Source: Centipeda felix (GTDB taxonomy: Bacteria; Bacillota; Negativicutes; Selenomonadales; Selenomonadaceae). Taken from it: 64,000 bases of DNA. Where the stretch lies: the NCBI RefSeq assembly GCF_900186465.1, contig NZ_LT891956.1:48564-112563 (forward strand), given 5' to 3'. This document shows, piece after piece, positions 61,896 to 64,000 of this stretch. Each line of letters begins with the position of its first letter. Positions within the stretch are counted from its first letter, which is position 1. The notes beneath the pieces were generated by a model. That model did no database searches. It saw only the letters and a list, made by a program, of their open reading frames with translations, and was not told the DNA's origin. The translations under genes and the position numbers were made by a program.

Positions 61896-62771
61896 TCAGA
61901 AATACTTCTTGTAGATCTCCTTGGCGCGTGCACGCATCTCCGGCGTATACGCCTTCATCGGCTCACGGCAGCAGCCTGCCTCGACGCCCTGCTCCGCGAG
62001 AAGCAGCTTGATCGTGCCATAGAGTCCATTATCGAGGATATCCGTGATGAGATCGTTCGTAATGTGCTGTACCTCGAGTGCTTCGCTGATCTTGTTCGCA
62101 TGGGCGAGGTCATAGATCTGACGGGCGCGCGCCGCGTTGACGTTATAGGTCGAGCCGATCGCACCGTCGATGCCGAGCACCGTCGCGGGGAGAAGCATCT
62201 CGTCGAACCCGGCGAAGATGAGCTTGTCCGGGAACGCCTTGCGCATGCGCTCCAGGAGGTAGAAGTCGCCCTGCGTGAACTTGACGCCGACAATCTTCTT
62301 GTTCGAGAACAGCTTCTCAAACTGCGGAATACTGATGTTGACGCCTGTGAGGAACGGGATGAAGTAGATGATCATACGGTTGTCCACATCCGCGATGATG
62401 CTCTCGTAGTAGTGGCGTACCTCATCAAAGCTGAACTTGTAGTAGAACGGCGTGACCGCACTGAGCGCATCATAGCCGAGATCCGTCACAAACTTCGCAA
62501 GCTCGATGGACTCCTTGAGATTGATCGAACCAACCTGCGCGATGAGGGTGACATCGTCCTTTGCCTCGTCCTTTGCGATCTCAAAAATGCGCTTTTTCTC
62601 ATCGGTCGAGAGCATGAAGTTCTCGCCCGTGCTGCCGCCGACATAGAGCCCATCCATCTTGTTGTGGTCGATGTTGTGGCGGATGATCTGGCGCAGTCCT
62701 TTCTCGTTGAGCGTGCCATCCTCATGGAACGAGCAGAGCAGTGCAGAATACAGTCCCTTAAGATCTTTCAT
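61896..62771 (-). CDS. nanA: N-acetylneuraminate lyase
   Basis: 291 residues from ATG 62771 (MKDLKGLYSALLCSFHEDG) with AAGGAGA upstream. Motifs of the NanA/DapA family are GLYVGGSTGENFMLS, VTPFYYKFSFDEVRHYYE, MIIYFIPFLTGVNIS and the Schiff-base lysine in GVKFTQGDFYLLER. It cleaves Neu5Ac to ManNAc and pyruvate. A MITE-like element separates it from nanE upstream. Confidence 0.95.
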   Translation of the reverse strand: MKDLKGLYSALLCSFHEDGTLNEKGLRQIIRHNIDHNKMDGLYVGGSTGENFMLSTDEKKRIFEIAKDEAKDDVTLIAQVGSINLKESIELAKFVTDLGYDALSAVTPFYYKFSFDEVRHYYESIIADVDNRMIIYFIPFLTGVNISIPQFEKLFSNKKIVGVKFTQGDFYLLERMRKAFPDKLIFAGFDEMLLPATVLGIDGAIGSTYNVNAARARQIYDLAHANKISEALEVQHITNDLITDILDNGLYGTIKLLLAEQGVEAGCCREPMKAYTPEMRARAKEIYKKYF

Positions 62772-62846
62772 GATAATTTCTCCTTTGAATAAAATAATAA
62801 CATCTCTCACTGAGCAATATCACTTGCAAGAGATTGCTCAGTAATT

Positions 62847-63014
62847 TTATGGAATCACTGATAAAATGAGGTCTGCCAGATTGGCGTAGATTTTTTCGTC
62901 CGAACGAGGTGGAAAACCGGACGCAGAGTGGTGCTCTGTGGAGGATTTTCCGCCGAAGTGCGGGCAAAAAAGATGCGTCAAGATGGTTGTACCGAATTTA
63001 TCAGTGCTTCCTTA
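62847..63014. repeat. MITE-like 167-bp foldback element, copy 7
   Basis: TTATGGAATCACTGATAAAATG...TTTATCAGTGCTTCCTTA, full length, between nanE and nanA and 10 bp from the nanE stop. Confidence 0.9.
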
Positions 63015-63024
63015 TCTCTCTATA

Positions 63025-63696
63025 TTATGCAATCGCCTCGGTAAACCGCCGCGCAATCAGCTGGGGACGCGTGATGGCAGAGCCAACAATCGCGCCGAAG
63101 ACGCCCGTCTGCATCACCTGTACCAGTTCCTCCGGCGTGTTGATGCGCCCCTCCGCAAAGACAGGCACGGGCGCATCCTTTGCAAGACGCTGCATCAGCT
63201 CGAAGTCCGGCCCCGCGATCTGCGGGCTGTACGGCGTATAGCCCGACATCGTGGTCGAGACGGCATCCGCGCCGAGCTCCGCTGCCTTCATACCCTCTTC
63301 ATAGGTCGAAATATCGGCGAGCACGAGGCGATGCGCCGCATGAATTCGTGCAATAAGGTCACGCACATCCGTCTCCTGCGGACGCTCACGGTTCGTCATA
63401 TCGAGGGCGATCATCTCACATCCCGTCCCGATCAGTGCCTCTGCCTCGCGCATCGTCGGTGTGATGTAGATCTCCGAGTCCGCATAGGTCTGCTTGATGA
63501 GACCAATCACAGGCAGCTGCGTGACGGCACGGATCTCATCGATGTCCGCCACACTCTGCGCGCGAATGCCGACCGCGCCGCCTTCCTTTGCTGCGCGCGC
63601 CATGCGCCCCATGATGAATGGACTGCAGAGCGGTTCGTCCGCGAGTGCCTGACAGGAAATAATGAGCTTTCCCTTGACCTTGTCAAAGAAATTCAT
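63025..63696 (-). CDS. nanE: N-acetylmannosamine-6-phosphate 2-epimerase
   Basis: 223 residues from ATG 63696 (MNFFDKVKGKLIISCQAL) with GGAGG upstream; a TTG 15 nt earlier overlaps that site. Motifs of NanE are PLCSPFIMGRMARAAKEGGAVGIRAQS, PVIGLIKQTYADSEIYITP, ADISTYEEGMKAAELGADAVSTTMSGYT and PVFAEGRINTPEE. It converts ManNAc-6-P to GlcNAc-6-P, the substrate of the NagA encoded just upstream. Confidence 0.95.
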   Translation of the reverse strand: MNFFDKVKGKLIISCQALADEPLCSPFIMGRMARAAKEGGAVGIRAQSVADIDEIRAVTQLPVIGLIKQTYADSEIYITPTMREAEALIGTGCEMIALDMTNRERPQETDVRDLIARIHAAHRLVLADISTYEEGMKAAELGADAVSTTMSGYTPYSPQIAGPDFELMQRLAKDAPVPVFAEGRINTPEELVQVMQTGVFGAIVGSAITRPQLIARRFTEAIA

Positions 63697-63759
63697 TGAA
63701 ACAGCCTCCAATTTATTTAAATTTATTTCTATTTTTAGTAATTGTTATATATTTATTCT

Positions 63760-64000
63760 TCAAAAACAATCCCGCCCGCCAATCACTGTGTGATGTATCC
63801 GGAACTGCTCATCGAAGATCGCAATATCGGCGTATTTTCCGACCGTGAGCGAGCCGAGACGGTCATAGACACCGAGCTCCTCGGCCGGGGTGCGCGTCGC
63901 CGTCTCCACGACGGCAGGGATGGACGCCCCCGTATTCTCACGAAAAATCGAAAGTCCGTGATTCAGGCAGAGTACACTGCCCGCGATGGTTCCGTCCGCG
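63760..64000 (-). CDS. nagA: N-acetylglucosamine-6-phosphate deacetylase, C-terminal part
   Basis: Only the last ~79 codons are in the window (LNHGLSIFRENTGASIPAVVE, TPAEELGVYDRLGSLTVGKYADIAIFDEQF, stop at 63760-63762). The pattern of the C-terminal helix and the GSLTVGKYADI strand is typical of NagA. It deacetylates GlcNAc-6-P to GlcN-6-P. It precedes nanE by about 63 bp on the same strand; the start lies beyond the window. Confidence 0.85.
   Translation of the reverse strand, partial: ADGTIAGSVLCLNHGLSIFRENTGASIPAVVETATRTPAEELGVYDRLGSLTVGKYADIAIFDEQFRIHHTVIGGRDCF

Overview
The window looks like part of the chromosome of a Selenomonas-type member of the Negativicutes (high-GC, diderm, anaerobic Firmicutes). 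The reasoning is indirect. It combines a Firmicutes-type origin-proximal gene set (soj/parB, DUF4446, yybS, gdpP, rplI, a Lon-family protease, dnaB, gyrA) with a Tat-exported [NiFe] uptake hydrogenase with cytochrome b, a sialic-acid (nan) operon and heptose/LPS-type sugar enzymes, at high GC. No rRNA or other species marker is present, so the genus is an inference.

Layout. (1) 1-9.7 kb, minus strand: a [NiFe]-hydrogenase operon in the order small subunit, large subunit, cytochrome b, a small CxxCGC-HMA metallochaperone-like protein, hypA, hypB, maturation protease, hypF, hypC, hypD, hypE. A good promoter, a Fur-like palindrome and a ~500-nt hairpin-rich leader lie ahead of it. The left end is damaged. 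hypE breaks off at a 12-13 base match to the Tn5/Nextera mosaic end and is joined to a second, slightly divergent copy of the hypF 3' end. hypF itself lacks its middle ~440 codons. These look more like assembly or library artefacts than biology. (2) 9.9-24.7 kb, minus strand: an envelope protein, an M23 peptidase, DUF4446, parB, parA, pfkA, dnaB, a LonB/LonC-like protease, rplI, gdpP, yybS and a frameshifted membrane MutS-like gene. Four perfect parS sites lie here, three of them inside the protease coding sequence. (3) 25-36 kb, plus strand: small proteins, gmhA, a phosphohexomutase, two paralogous membrane diguanylate cyclases and a DUF805/zinc-ribbon cluster. (4) 36-45 kb, mixed: tRNA-Arg(CCU), a DUF2922/DUF1659 pair, a ComK-like protein, an Rrf2 regulator, an iron alcohol dehydrogenase, a DASS transporter, dCMP deaminase, a probable type I toxin-antitoxin locus (about 43.39-43.67 kb), an MgtC-family protein and a cluster of DnaA boxes (44.42-44.63 kb) that is a candidate replication origin. 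(5) 45-55 kb: an LCP-family protein, malic enzyme, a lipoprotein, an OGT-like glycosyltransferase, gyrA and an acetyltransferase. (6) 55-64 kb, minus strand: nagA (partial), nanE, nanA, an SSS transporter, a YhcH-family protein, nanK, nanM, a flavoprotein and an RpiR regulator. Together these would import sialic acid and convert it to amino-sugar phosphates.

Three dispersed repeat families run through the window. One is a ~167-bp foldback, MITE-like element with TIRs near TAGGGAATCACTGATAAA (seven full copies and several remnants). One is a GC-rich palindromic repeat in intergenic spaces. One is a ~160-nt element whose two full copies (27.9 and 51.0 kb) keep five nested helices through many compensatory base changes. 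This last is the strongest candidate here for an undescribed structured RNA. The parS sites translated as VSRET inside the protease and the toxin-antitoxin locus with a ribosome-binding site buried in a GAAA hairpin are the other standout observations.
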